From assembly GCF_019511345.1 (NCBI RefSeq), contig NZ_JAEUAK010000012.1, positions 117,153 through 181,152 of the forward strand: a stretch of 64,000 bases of DNA, given 5' to 3'. Positions 49,297 through 58,306 of this stretch are shown here, one piece after another (within the stretch, counting starts at the first letter, position 1; each line of letters starts with the position of its first letter). A program made the position numbers and the translations under genes. The notes under the pieces were generated by a model. It worked only from the letters and a program-made list of their open reading frames with translations. It did not search any database and was not told the DNA's origin. The DNA comes from Rhizobium mesosinicum (GTDB lineage: Bacteria > Pseudomonadota > Alphaproteobacteria > Rhizobiales > Rhizobiaceae).

Positions 49297-50436
49297 ATGA
49301 CCTGGGTGACAGCAGAGGAAGCGTTGGCGGAACTCGGCACCAAGCCGCAGACGCTTTATGCCAATGTCAGCCGGGGCCGTATCCGCGCCAAGGCCGACCC
49401 GGCCGACCCGCGCCGCAGCCTCTACCAGCAAAGCGACGTCAAACGGCTCGCCGAGCGGCATGCCGGCCGACGCAAGAGCGAGACGGTCGCTGCCGAGGCG
49501 ATCAGCTGGGGCGATCCCGTGCTGACATCCGCGATCTCAACCATTGCCGCTGGACGATTGCTGTATCGGGGGCAGGATGCGGCGGAGCTTTCGGCTCATG
49601 CAACGCTGGAGGAGACGGCGCTGCTGCTATGGAATGCCGAGAGTTTCACCTGCGTACCGTCACGCGCCCCGGAGCCGGCATCGCCTTCCATTCAGGCGGC
49701 ACTTCTGGCACTGGCTGGCCGCGTGAGCGCCGACCTGCCGTCCCTCGGACGCGCACGCCCGGCCTTGCAGATGGAAGCATGCAGCGTGCTTTCAACAGTT
49801 GCCGATGCGCTGGCGCCAGGCCCTGCGGGTCGTCCTTTGCATCATCGTCTCGCTTCGTGCTGGGGCAGGCCCGAGGCTGCCGACTGCCTTCGGCGGGCGC
49901 TTGTCGTGCTTGCCGATCACGAGCTCAACGCCTCCACCTTTGCCGTCCGTGTAACGGTTTCGACGGGGGCGGCACTTTCTGCTGCTGTGCTTTCAGGCCT
50001 CGCGACGCTGACCGGCCCGCTGCATGGTTCGGCGTGGCGCAGCGTCGATGCTCTTGCCGAGGCCGCATCAAATGCCGGAGCGGAGCAGGCGATCCGCCGT
50101 CTGCTGCTGGGGGGAGGAAAGCCTGTGGCCTTCGGGCATCCTCTTTATCCCGATGGCGACGTGCGGGCGAATGTGCTGCTCTCCTCTTTCGAGATACCGC
50201 CCGTCTTCCGTGATGTGCAGCAGGCCGGCGAAGAGATGGTGGGGGATCCGGTCAATGTCGATTTCGCGCTTGCCGCCATGACGGCGGCCTTCGACCTGCC
50301 GGAGGAGGCACCGATCATCATCTTCGCGCTGGCGCGCACGGCCGGCTGGCTGGCGCATGCGATGGAGCAGATCGAAAGCGGCCATCTGATCCGCCCCCGC
50401 GCCCGCTACATCGGGCCATCACCGGGCGAACCCTGA
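49297..50436 (+). CDS. Citrate synthase-like protein with N-terminal helix-turn-helix domain
   Basis: 379 residues. Residues 1-60 are not citrate synthase: VTAEEALAELGTKPQTLYAN, then VSRGRIRAKADPADPRRSLYQ, an excisionase/MerR-like winged HTH (AALGVSxxTLYxxVxRGxI pattern). Residues 70-379 are the citrate synthase fold with H208 (LADHELNASTFAVRV), H243 (TGPLHGSAW), H281 (VAFGHPLYP) and D322 (PVNVDFALA). P282 replaces the arginine that usually follows the last histidine. The protein may be a DNA-binding regulator that senses citrate-synthase ligands, with its own operator just upstream. Confidence 0.9.
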   Translation: MTWVTAEEALAELGTKPQTLYANVSRGRIRAKADPADPRRSLYQQSDVKRLAERHAGRRKSETVAAEAISWGDPVLTSAISTIAAGRLLYRGQDAAELSAHATLEETALLLWNAESFTCVPSRAPEPASPSIQAALLALAGRVSADLPSLGRARPALQMEACSVLSTVADALAPGPAGRPLHHRLASCWGRPEAADCLRRALVVLADHELNASTFAVRVTVSTGAALSAAVLSGLATLTGPLHGSAWRSVDALAEAASNAGAEQAIRRLLLGGGKPVAFGHPLYPDGDVRANVLLSSFEIPPVFRDVQQAGEEMVGDPVNVDFALAAMTAAFDLPEEAPIIIFALARTAGWLAHAMEQIESGHLIRPRARYIGPSPGEP

Positions 50437-50553
50437 ATGTTTCCGAATGGCTTGCGCAGCTTCCGATTTTTGCATAGGGAAACCGGCGAATTCAGCTAGT
50501 ATGGGTCGGCCGTTATCTTCGAAGATGTACCGGCGCGTCATGAGAGGCGGATC

Positions 50554-51081
50554 ATGAAAGCCATCCCAGCAATCTCCTTCAGCCTGTTTTCCGCTGCCCT
50601 GACCATCGGGCTCCTGCCTCAGGGAGCAGCCTATGCCCAGTCTGCCAGTTGCGCGATTTCGCGTGCGGCAAACGGCAACCAGATTTTCCGCTGCCCTGGC
50701 GGCGTCAATATCACCGCCGAACGCGGAGCTTCCTTCGCACTCATCGATCGCAATCGTGACGGTAGCCCGGATTCGCTGTCATTGCGCAGCAAGGCTGCGC
50801 TTGTCGACGTGGACAGCAGCCAGCATCGCGGCGGTTTCCAGGTGGTGACGCCGCAGGCGATCGCGGCCGTCCGCGGCACCCAATGGGCCGTCGATGTCAA
50901 AGGCGGCACGACTTCCGTGCTGGTCACCCGCGGCCGCGTCGGCGTACGCCGTGCGGCAGGGGCAGCCGTCGTGCTTGGACCAGGCGAGGGTGTTGACGTG
51001 ATGCGCGGAACGGCTGCGCTCACCGTTCGCACCTGGCCGGCGCCTCGCGTCGCGGCTCTTCTTTCACGCCTCGGTCAATAA
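50554..51081 (+). CDS. FecR-like periplasmic protein
   Basis: 175 residues. Signal peptide at 1-28 (ending QGAAYAQ). FecR domain in the middle: GFQVVTPQAIAAVRGTQWAVDV, SVLVTRGRVGVR and VVLGPGEGVDVM. The N-terminal NRDGSPDSLSLRSKAALVDVDSS part also shows beta segments. Such stand-alone FecR-type proteins often precede CHASE2-cyclase genes, as here (eight bases), and probably act with it at the membrane. Not iron-dicitrate regulation, as no fecI or fecA is present. Confidence 0.88.
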   Translation: MKAIPAISFSLFSAALTIGLLPQGAAYAQSASCAISRAANGNQIFRCPGGVNITAERGASFALIDRNRDGSPDSLSLRSKAALVDVDSSQHRGGFQVVTPQAIAAVRGTQWAVDVKGGTTSVLVTRGRVGVRRAAGAAVVLGPGEGVDVMRGTAALTVRTWPAPRVAALLSRLGQ

Positions 51082-51089
51082 GCGGTCTC

Positions 51090-52952
51090 ATGAGCCACCG
51101 GCTTCCGACAGTGATTGCACTGCTGCTCGCCGGTCTATGGGGCGCGGGCCTCGGCTATTTCCATCTGCAGCAGCAGTCGAACTCCGGCCTGATCGAGCGT
51201 GTGGAAGCCACGCTTGTCGATCTGCGCAGCATGATCGTCGGTATCCGATCTCCGCCCGATATCGTTTCCATTATCGCGATCGATGACCGCACCGCCGCAG
51301 CACATGGCTATCCGCTCAAGCGGGAGACGCTTGCACAGCTCGTCACATCCATCGGGACGTTGAAACCAAGGGCCCTGGCTCTCGACATACTGCTCGTCGA
51401 CCCCGGTACGGAAGAGGGGGATGCGGCGCTTGCGACGGCGATCGAATCCGCACCCAGCATCATCGCCGGTGCCGCGACCTTCCCACGAAGTCTCCAGTCA
51501 GTGACGGAAAATGCCGAGGATCCGCTTGCAACGGTCCCCGAGGCACAGCAGCTTCTACTGCCGCAGCCGCGCTTCGCGGAGGCTGCGTCGCTCGGCATCG
51601 TCAATGTGGCGACGGACCAGAGCGGCGTACCGCGTTTTATCCCGCTGTTTTCTCGCGCAGCCGGCCGCCTCGACGCAGCCTTTCCGTTGCGCGCGGCCTC
51701 GATCGCGCTCGGGGCCGAACCCTTGATCGAAAACGACGGCATCCGGCTTGGTGCTCACCGCATTCCAACGGATACAGGCCAGCGCCTGCCGCTGACTTTC
51801 TATGGTCCCGCAGGCAGCATCAGCACCTTCAGCGCTGCCGATGCGCTGGATGGCAAGCTGCCGGCGGATGCCATCACCGGCAAGGTGGTGGTGATCGGCG
51901 CGACGGTCACTGGCGGCGGCGATGTCTTTCCCACGCCGTTCGATCCCATCCTCCCGGGTGTCGAAGTCATGTCGACGGCAATCACCCACCTCATCGCGGG
52001 CGATGGCATGGTGCGCGACAGCAGGACACGGCAGGCGGATGCCGGCATTGCGACGGCCCTGCCTGTTGTCCTGGTCGCGCTGGTCGCATGGCGCCGCAGC
52101 GCTCTCGGCTTCGTCATCATCTGCCTTACGGTCATCGCCTGGGCGATGCTCAACCTTGCCGCTTTCGCGAACGGCTATTGGCTGAGCGCTGCATTGCCGA
52201 TTGCGGCTGCACTCCCGCCCGCTATTATTTTCGGCGCCGCAGAACTCTGGCGCGACCGCCGCCGTGCGCGGCACTTTGCCGATCAATCAGAGCGCCTGCA
52301 GCGCATCGAGGCGCCGGGCCTCGGAGAGTGGCTGGCGCGCGATCCGGCGTTCCTGGCCGAGCCCGTGCGGCAGAATGCTTCCGTCGTCTTCATCGACCTT
52401 TCGGGCTTCACCGGCCTCAGCGAAGCGGTCGGGCCGGCCATGGTGCGGGAGATCCTCAGCGGCTTCTTTGAACTGATCGATGAGGAAGTACGGTTGCTCG
52501 GCGGGGCGATCACCAGCTTCATGGGCGACGGTGCCATGATTCTGTTCGGATTGCCGGCACCGGCGGCGGACGATGCGGCGCGGGCAGCAGCCTGCGCCGT
52601 CAGGCTTGCCGACCGCACGCGCTTCTTCCTCGCAGGCCATCCGGAGCTTCGGCGCAGGAAGATAGGCTTCAAGCTTGGCGCCCATTGCGGCCCGATCGTC
52701 GCTTCGCGTCTTGGCACCGGCGACCGGCAGCAGATCACCGCGACGGGCGATACTGTCAATGTCGCGCAGCGGCTGATGGAAGTGGCGGCAAGCCGCGGCG
52801 CGGAGCTTGCACTCAGCGCCAGCCTGCTCGACGCAGCCGGTCCCGATGCCATTCCGTTGCAGACAGGGCGGTTGGCCGGACCGTTCGAGGCGAAGCTTCG
52901 CGGCCGCTCCGCCGGCATTGCCATCTACACATGGCGCGGCGAGACACTTTGA
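51090..52952 (+). CDS. CHASE2-domain adenylate/guanylate cyclase
   Basis: 620 residues. N-terminal membrane anchor (RLPTVIALLLAGLWGAGLG), a periplasmic CHASE2 domain (about 30-310: SIIAIDDRTAAAHGYPL, ALDILLVDPG and FPTPFDPILPGVEVMSTAITHL), three membrane helices (about 320-390) and a class III cyclase domain from about 430: FIDLSGFTGLSEAV with metal aspartate, SFMGDGAMILFG with the second metal aspartate and TATGDTVNVAQR. It should make cAMP or cGMP in response to a periplasmic signal, likely through the FecR-like neighbour. Confidence 0.92.
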   Translation: MSHRLPTVIALLLAGLWGAGLGYFHLQQQSNSGLIERVEATLVDLRSMIVGIRSPPDIVSIIAIDDRTAAAHGYPLKRETLAQLVTSIGTLKPRALALDILLVDPGTEEGDAALATAIESAPSIIAGAATFPRSLQSVTENAEDPLATVPEAQQLLLPQPRFAEAASLGIVNVATDQSGVPRFIPLFSRAAGRLDAAFPLRAASIALGAEPLIENDGIRLGAHRIPTDTGQRLPLTFYGPAGSISTFSAADALDGKLPADAITGKVVVIGATVTGGGDVFPTPFDPILPGVEVMSTAITHLIAGDGMVRDSRTRQADAGIATALPVVLVALVAWRRSALGFVIICLTVIAWAMLNLAAFANGYWLSAALPIAAALPPAIIFGAAELWRDRRRARHFADQSERLQRIEAPGLGEWLARDPAFLAEPVRQNASVVFIDLSGFTGLSEAVGPAMVREILSGFFELIDEEVRLLGGAITSFMGDGAMILFGLPAPAADDAARAAACAVRLADRTRFFLAGHPELRRRKIGFKLGAHCGPIVASRLGTGDRQQITATGDTVNVAQRLMEVAASRGAELALSASLLDAAGPDAIPLQTGRLAGPFEAKLRGRSAGIAIYTWRGETL

Positions 52953-53049
52953 CATTCGCACCCGGAGCGGGTAGGAACGGCCCAACTCTTCGGCCGGACG
53001 ATCCGGCGACGGCGCTCGACGCGCCTGACAGCTCCGAAAGATCGAACAC

Positions 53050-54930
53050 ATGACTGACTATAACGGCGTCTCTCCGGCGATCGCCAAGGCGTTGCAGAAG
53101 CGCGGCTATACCGAGCTAACCCCCGTCCAGAAGGCGATGCTCGATCCGGCGCTCGCCGAATCGGATGCTCTCGTTTCCGCCCAGACCGGCTCGGGCAAGA
53201 CTGTCGCATTCGGGCTGGCGCTTGCGCCGACGCTGCTTGAGGGCGCCGAGCGTTTCGCGCCGGCGGGCGCACCCCTTGCTCTTGTGATTGCGCCGACGCG
53301 CGAACTGGCACTGCAGGTCAAGCGTGAGCTGGAATGGCTTTACGAAATGGCAGGTGCCGTGATCGTCAGTTGCGTCGGCGGCATGGATATCCGCAGCGAG
53401 CGCCGTGCACTGGAACGCGGTGCGCATATCGTCGTCGGAACGCCGGGACGCCTTTGCGACCACATCCGCCGCCATGCGCTTGATATGAGCGAACTCAAGG
53501 CTGCCGTGCTGGATGAGGCGGATGAGATGCTCGATCTGGGCTTCCGCGAAGATCTGGAATTCATCCTGGAAGCGGCGCCCGATGAGCGCCGTACCCTGAT
53601 GTTCTCGGCAACGGTTCCGGCTGCGATCGCCAAGCTCGCCAAGAGCTATCAGCGCGATGCCGTGCGCATCAGCACGCAGGCGGAAGAAAAGCAGCATATC
53701 GACATTGAATATCGTGCGCTCGTCGTTTCACCTGCTGACCGCGAAAATGCGATCATCAACGTGCTGCGTTATTACGAGGCGCGCAATGCGATCGTCTTCT
53801 GTTCGACGCGCGCGGCCGTCAATCACCTGACGGCGCGGTTCCATAATCGCAATTTCAATGTCGTGGCGCTCTCGGGCGAACTGACGCAGAACGAGCGCAG
53901 CCATGCGCTGCAGGCCATGCGCGACGGTCGTGCGCGCGTCTGTATCGCGACCGATGTCGCCGCCCGCGGTATCGACCTGCCGGGCCTCGATCTCGTCGTG
54001 CATGCCGACCTGCCGACCAATCCGGAAACGCTGCTGCACCGCAGCGGCCGTACGGGTCGCGCAGGACGCAAGGGCGTCAGCGCCCTCATCGTGCCGCTCA
54101 ACGTTCGGCGGAAGGCGGAGCGACTTCTCGACAATGCCGGTATTGCAGCCACCTGGGCGCGACCGCCCTCCGTGGAAGAAGTGACGGAGCGTGATGACGA
54201 GCGGCTGCTCGCCGACCCCATCTTTGCCGACAAGCCGCAGGAAGAAGAGCAGGATCTGGTGCAGAAGCTCATCGCGAGCCATGGCGCCGAGACTCTTGCC
54301 GCCGCTTTCGTGCGTCTCTACCGGGCCAACCAATCGGCACCGGAAGACCTGATCGAAGTCTCGGTCCAGGACGACCGTGCACGCAAGCGCCGCGACGGCG
54401 AGCCGCGCGAATTCACGCCGGCGCAAAAGGGACCGCGCGACGATTTCGGCCCAAGCGTCTGGTTCTCCGTCTCCGTCGGCCGCAAACAGAATGCCGAGCC
54501 GCGCTGGCTGATCCCGATGCTCTGCCGCGCCGGCAGCGTGACCAAACGGGAAATCGGTGCCATCAAAATGCAGCCGGACGAGACCTTCATAGAAATCGCC
54601 GCGGATAGCGCGGATAGCTTTTTCGGTGCGCTCGGGCCGAACAAGACGATGGAGCGCGGAATCCGCGTCAACAGACTGAACGGCATGCCCGATTTCAGTA
54701 AGCCGGCCTACGCAAAGAAGTCCTTCGAAGAGCGTAGCGATGATCGTTTCCGCAGCGATAAGCAGAACGGTAAATTCCAAAAAAACAGGCCAGCCGGTTC
54801 GGAGCGTCAGGACGACAAGCCCTGGACGAAGAAGCCGGGCAAGCCCAAATTTGAAGGCGCCAAGAACAAGTTGGAAGGCACCAAGTTCGATGGCGGCAAG
54901 GCCAAGTTCGGCAAGAAAAAGGACCGCTGA
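53050..54930 (+). CDS. DEAD-box RNA helicase with DbpA-type RNA-binding domain
   Basis: 626 residues. Helicase motifs: TPVQKAML (Q), AQTGSGKT (I), PTRELA (Ia), TPGRL (Ib), DEADEML (II), SATVP (III), TDVAARGIDLPG (V) and HRSGRTGRAGRKG (VI). After a linker a DbpA RNA-binding domain (about 475-555, WFSVSVGRKQNAEPRWLIPML) follows, then a lysine/arginine-rich disordered tail. Likely a cold-shock or ribosome-assembly helicase of the DeaD group. Its start lies about 100 bases after the cyclase gene. Confidence 0.93.
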   Translation: MTDYNGVSPAIAKALQKRGYTELTPVQKAMLDPALAESDALVSAQTGSGKTVAFGLALAPTLLEGAERFAPAGAPLALVIAPTRELALQVKRELEWLYEMAGAVIVSCVGGMDIRSERRALERGAHIVVGTPGRLCDHIRRHALDMSELKAAVLDEADEMLDLGFREDLEFILEAAPDERRTLMFSATVPAAIAKLAKSYQRDAVRISTQAEEKQHIDIEYRALVVSPADRENAIINVLRYYEARNAIVFCSTRAAVNHLTARFHNRNFNVVALSGELTQNERSHALQAMRDGRARVCIATDVAARGIDLPGLDLVVHADLPTNPETLLHRSGRTGRAGRKGVSALIVPLNVRRKAERLLDNAGIAATWARPPSVEEVTERDDERLLADPIFADKPQEEEQDLVQKLIASHGAETLAAAFVRLYRANQSAPEDLIEVSVQDDRARKRRDGEPREFTPAQKGPRDDFGPSVWFSVSVGRKQNAEPRWLIPMLCRAGSVTKREIGAIKMQPDETFIEIAADSADSFFGALGPNKTMERGIRVNRLNGMPDFSKPAYAKKSFEERSDDRFRSDKQNGKFQKNRPAGSERQDDKPWTKKPGKPKFEGAKNKLEGTKFDGGKAKFGKKKDR

Positions 54931-54983
54931 GGCAGTCGGCGGCCAGCCGGTGAGGCCTTTCGCAACGAAGGCAGCAATCACAG

Positions 54984-55646
54984 ATGAGACCGGCTTCTGC
55001 AGATGATCGTGTCGACCTAACGGCCTTCATCCGGGCGAGCCTGCCGCTTTCCGGCGTGCCTTTCATACCTGATATACAGCTGCATATAGCGACGCCAAGA
55101 AGCGGTCTCTATCGTCTTGCAATGGCTGACGATTCCGATCTTATGCCGCCTTATTGGGCCTATCCCTGGGCGGGTGGCGCGGTACTTGCCCGCTATCTTT
55201 TCGACCATCCCGCGACTGTTACTGGCAAACGTGTCGTCGATCTCGGCACCGGCTCCGGCCTCGTCGCCATCGCGGCAATGAAATGCGGTGCAGCGCACGT
55301 GCTGGCGGTCGATATCGATGCGAAGGCGATTGCCGCGGCACGGCTGAATGCTGCAGCGAATGATGTCGTGATCGGGACGCAACTGGGCGACATCATCGGC
55401 GGCGCACCGCCTTCTGCCGACATCATCCTTGCCGGCGATATCTTCTATGACGCGGCGTTGGCGTTGCGTGTTCTGCCTTTCCTTCAACGCTGCCGCACGG
55501 CCGGTCTCGATGTGCTCATCGGCGATCCGGGCAGGGCGCCTCTTCCGACGAGCTCCCTGCTGCAGGTTGCAGACTATGCTGTGCCGGATTTCGGCGGAGC
55601 CAGGGACAGACCGACCGCCAATAGCGCGGTTTTCCGGTTGAGGTGA
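54984..55646 (+). CDS. Class I SAM-dependent methyltransferase (ETFB/NNT1-like)
   Basis: 220 residues. Motif I VVDLGTGSGLVAIAAM binds SAM. A PPYWAYPWAGGAVLARYL element before it, and GDIFYDAALALRVLPFL after motif II, match the family of METTL20-like methyltransferases that modify lysines of ETF beta or small molecules. The substrate is uncertain. It starts 54 bases downstream of the helicase gene. Confidence 0.88.
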   Translation: MRPASADDRVDLTAFIRASLPLSGVPFIPDIQLHIATPRSGLYRLAMADDSDLMPPYWAYPWAGGAVLARYLFDHPATVTGKRVVDLGTGSGLVAIAAMKCGAAHVLAVDIDAKAIAAARLNAAANDVVIGTQLGDIIGGAPPSADIILAGDIFYDAALALRVLPFLQRCRTAGLDVLIGDPGRAPLPTSSLLQVADYAVPDFGGARDRPTANSAVFRLR

Positions 55647-55764
55647 AACGAGGCGAAGGCTTCTCATCAGACGCCATGGCGATACTTCCGGCCCTGACGA
55701 AACGGCCAAGCGACTTTGCGATCATAAACGTGATGGTGCAGGATCGCAGTAACGTCAGGAAATA

Positions 55765-56988
55765 TCAGGCGAGGAGATCCGGCCGCAGAAGCATGACTGG
55801 GCAGGTGGTTCCTGGCGGCAGTTCCGGCGCATGCGGCGGGCGGATGATGAGGCAGTCAGAATAGGCGAAGGTTTTCATCATCGACGAATCCTGCTTGTCA
55901 AAGGGTTCTGCCAGCCAGTCACCGGCCGCCGATTTCGAGAGTTTTGCCCGGACATAATCCTGCCGGTGATCATTGGCGCGCAGCGTCACGGCGGTCTCCA
56001 CGGTTGTCTCGCGCTGAACCGGCGGCAGCGAGGCGAGCCTGCGGATCAGCGGTTCGAGGAAGAGCAGCGAGCAGACGAGGCTTGAGACAGGATTGCCGGG
56101 CAGGCCGAGGACGTGCGTCTTGCCGAAGCTGCCGACCATCAGTGGCTTGCCGGGGCGCATAGCGATGCGCCAGAAATCGAGCTGCATGCCGGCCTCGATC
56201 AGCGTAGCCTGCACCAGGTCATGATCGCCGACCGAAGCGCCGCCGAGCGTGACGATGACATCGACTTTGGCATCGCGTGCCTTGTCGATCGTCGCGGCAA
56301 TCTCAGCCTTATCGTCGGGCACGATACCGAGATCGAGCACCTCAGCGCCGGCCTTACGGGCAAGGGCCGCAATACCAAACGTATTGGACGCGATAATCTG
56401 CGATGGGCCGGGCGTGCTTCCGGGCGGCAACAACTCGTCGCCGGTTGCGAGGATCGCCATCAGCGGGCGGCGCAGCACCTCGACATAAGGGCGGTTCATA
56501 CCGGCAGCGACCGTCAGCCGGGAGAAATCGAGCACAGTGCCAGCAGGCAGTACCACTTCGCCCTCAGCGAAATCCTGGCCGCGCGGGCGCACATGCTGGT
56601 TTTGCCGTACAGGGAATTTGGTTCTGATGCCACCCTCGATCTTCTCCGCATCCTCCTGCAGCAACACGCTATCGGCGCCTGAGGGGACGGGGGCACCGGT
56701 GAAGATGCGGACAGCCTCCCCCTGACCGACGCTTCCCTCGAAACCGTGGCCGGCGGAGGACGTGCCGATGACCTTCAGCACGGCGCCCGGCTCCGGCGCA
56801 TCCTCACGGCGCAGTGCGTAGCCATCCATCGCGGAGGAATTGAAAGGCGGCTGGGTCAGGCCGGCCTTGAGATCAATGGCCAGGATGCGACCTTCAGCTT
56901 CGGCGAGCGGCAACGTTTCGGACCCCATGACGGGCGTGGCGCTGGACAGTAGGCGGCTTTGGGCCTCGGCGACCGGCAAAAGGTTCAT
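55765..56988 (-). CDS. moeA: Molybdopterin molybdenumtransferase
   Basis: 407 residues with MoeA signatures: FNSSAMDGYALR, VRIFTGAPVPSGADSV and PRGQDFAEGE, then the MoCF domain GDELLPPGSTPGPSQIIASN and TLGGASVGDHDLV, with GKTHVLGLPGNPVSSLVCS. It inserts molybdate into adenylylated molybdopterin. The ATG overlaps the moaC stop (ATGA). Confidence 0.96.
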   Translation of the reverse strand: MNLLPVAEAQSRLLSSATPVMGSETLPLAEAEGRILAIDLKAGLTQPPFNSSAMDGYALRREDAPEPGAVLKVIGTSSAGHGFEGSVGQGEAVRIFTGAPVPSGADSVLLQEDAEKIEGGIRTKFPVRQNQHVRPRGQDFAEGEVVLPAGTVLDFSRLTVAAGMNRPYVEVLRRPLMAILATGDELLPPGSTPGPSQIIASNTFGIAALARKAGAEVLDLGIVPDDKAEIAATIDKARDAKVDVIVTLGGASVGDHDLVQATLIEAGMQLDFWRIAMRPGKPLMVGSFGKTHVLGLPGNPVSSLVCSLLFLEPLIRRLASLPPVQRETTVETAVTLRANDHRQDYVRAKLSKSAAGDWLAEPFDKQDSSMMKTFAYSDCLIIRPPHAPELPPGTTCPVMLLRPDLLA

Positions 56989-57488
56989 CTTGCCTCCGGA
57001 TGACGGAAATCACCGGACTTGCCGCCGGATTTTTCGAGCAGTCGGACTCCGCCGATCTCCATGGCCTTGTCGGCGGCCTTGGCCATGTCGTAGATCGTGA
57101 GGCACGCGACGGAGACGGCAGTCAACGCTTCCATCTCCACACCGGTCTTGCCGGTGAGCTTGGCAGTGGCGGTGACCCGCAGGCCGGGCAGGGCGGCATC
57201 TTCCCTGATCTCGACCGTGACCTTTGTCAGCATCAGCGGATGGCAGAGCGGAATGAGGTCGGCCGTGCGCTTGGCGGCCATTATGCCGGCAAGGCGAGCG
57301 GTACCGATGACGTCTCCCTTCCTGGCATTGCCTTGAAGGATGAGCGAAAGCGTCTCCGGCGCCATTTTCACGTGCCCTTCGGCAGTGGCGATGCGTACGG
57401 TCTCGGCCTTGTCGGAAACATCGACCATGTGTGCCTCGCCGGAGGCATCGATATGGGTGAGGCCTGGCTTTTCGCCGCTCATGCTCAT
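56985..57488 (-). CDS. moaC: Cyclic pyranopterin monophosphate synthase accessory protein
   Basis: 167 residues. MoaC motifs: GLTHIDASGEAHMVDVS, TADLIPLCHPLMLTKV and the KTGVEMEALTAVSVACLTIYDM block with the catalytic lysine and histidine. Second step of molybdenum cofactor synthesis after MoaA. Overlaps trpC and moeA at both ends (ATGA), forming a coupled unit. A second ATG two codons later is possible. Confidence 0.96.
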   Translation of the reverse strand: MSMSGEKPGLTHIDASGEAHMVDVSDKAETVRIATAEGHVKMAPETLSLILQGNARKGDVIGTARLAGIMAAKRTADLIPLCHPLMLTKVTVEIREDAALPGLRVTATAKLTGKTGVEMEALTAVSVACLTIYDMAKAADKAMEIGGVRLLEKSGGKSGDFRHPEAR

Positions 57489-58297
57489 TCGGCCGCGATT
57501 GCGGCTTCGCCTGTCAGCAGCGCGCGTGTGGCGGCCGCCACGTCATCCTTGCGCATCAGGCTTTCGCCGACGAGGAAGGTATTGATCCTGACGGCCTGCA
57601 GACGCTTGCAATCCTCGTAGGTAAAGATACCGCTTTCGCCGACCAGAAGACGATCGTCAGGGACCGAGGCAGCCAGCGTCTCGCTGACGGTGAGGCTGAC
57701 TTCGAAGGTGCGCAGGTTGCGGTTGTTGATGCCGACGAGCGGCGAGGAAAGCTTGAGCGCACGTTCCATTTCCTCGATATCGTGGACCTCAACAAGCACA
57801 TCCATGCCAAGCGAGAATGCCTCGTCCTGCAGGCGCTCGGCATCGTCATCGCTGAGCGAGGCCATGATGAGCAGGATGCAGTCGGCACCCCAGGCGCGGG
57901 CTTCATGGACCTGATAGGTCTCGAACATGAAATCCTTGCGCAGCGCGGGCAGGGCGCAGGCGGCGCGCGCTGCCGTCAGAAACTCCGGCGCGCCCTGGAA
58001 GCTCGGCGTATCGGTCAGCACGGAAAGGCAGGCAGCACCGCCGGCTTCGTAAGCTTTGGCGAGAACAGGCGGATCGAAATCCGGACGGATCAGACCCCTG
58101 GAGGGGCTTGCCTTCTTGATCTCGGCGATCAGACCGAATTCTCCGGCATCGCACTTGGCGACAAGCGCCTTGTGGAAGCCGCGCGGCGCGGACTGGCCGG
58201 CCTGCATAGCCTTGAGATCGGCAAGCGATGTTCTTGCCTTGGCGGCAGCGATTTCCTCGCGCTTATAGGCTTCGATCTTCTTCAAGATATCGGTCAT
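57485..58297 (-). CDS. trpC: Indole-3-glycerol phosphate synthase
   Basis: 270 residues. TIM barrel with EIKKASPSRGLIRPDFDP, LTDTPSFQGAPEFL and the catalytic glutamate in VGESGIFTYEDCKRL; NNRNLRTFEV is also present. Monofunctional, as in other alphaproteobacteria. Nine bases separate it from trpD. Confidence 0.97.
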   Translation of the reverse strand: MTDILKKIEAYKREEIAAAKARTSLADLKAMQAGQSAPRGFHKALVAKCDAGEFGLIAEIKKASPSRGLIRPDFDPPVLAKAYEAGGAACLSVLTDTPSFQGAPEFLTAARAACALPALRKDFMFETYQVHEARAWGADCILLIMASLSDDDAERLQDEAFSLGMDVLVEVHDIEEMERALKLSSPLVGINNRNLRTFEVSLTVSETLAASVPDDRLLVGESGIFTYEDCKRLQAVRINTFLVGESLMRKDDVAAATRALLTGEAAIAAE

Positions 58298-58306
58298 GAG
58301 ACGATC

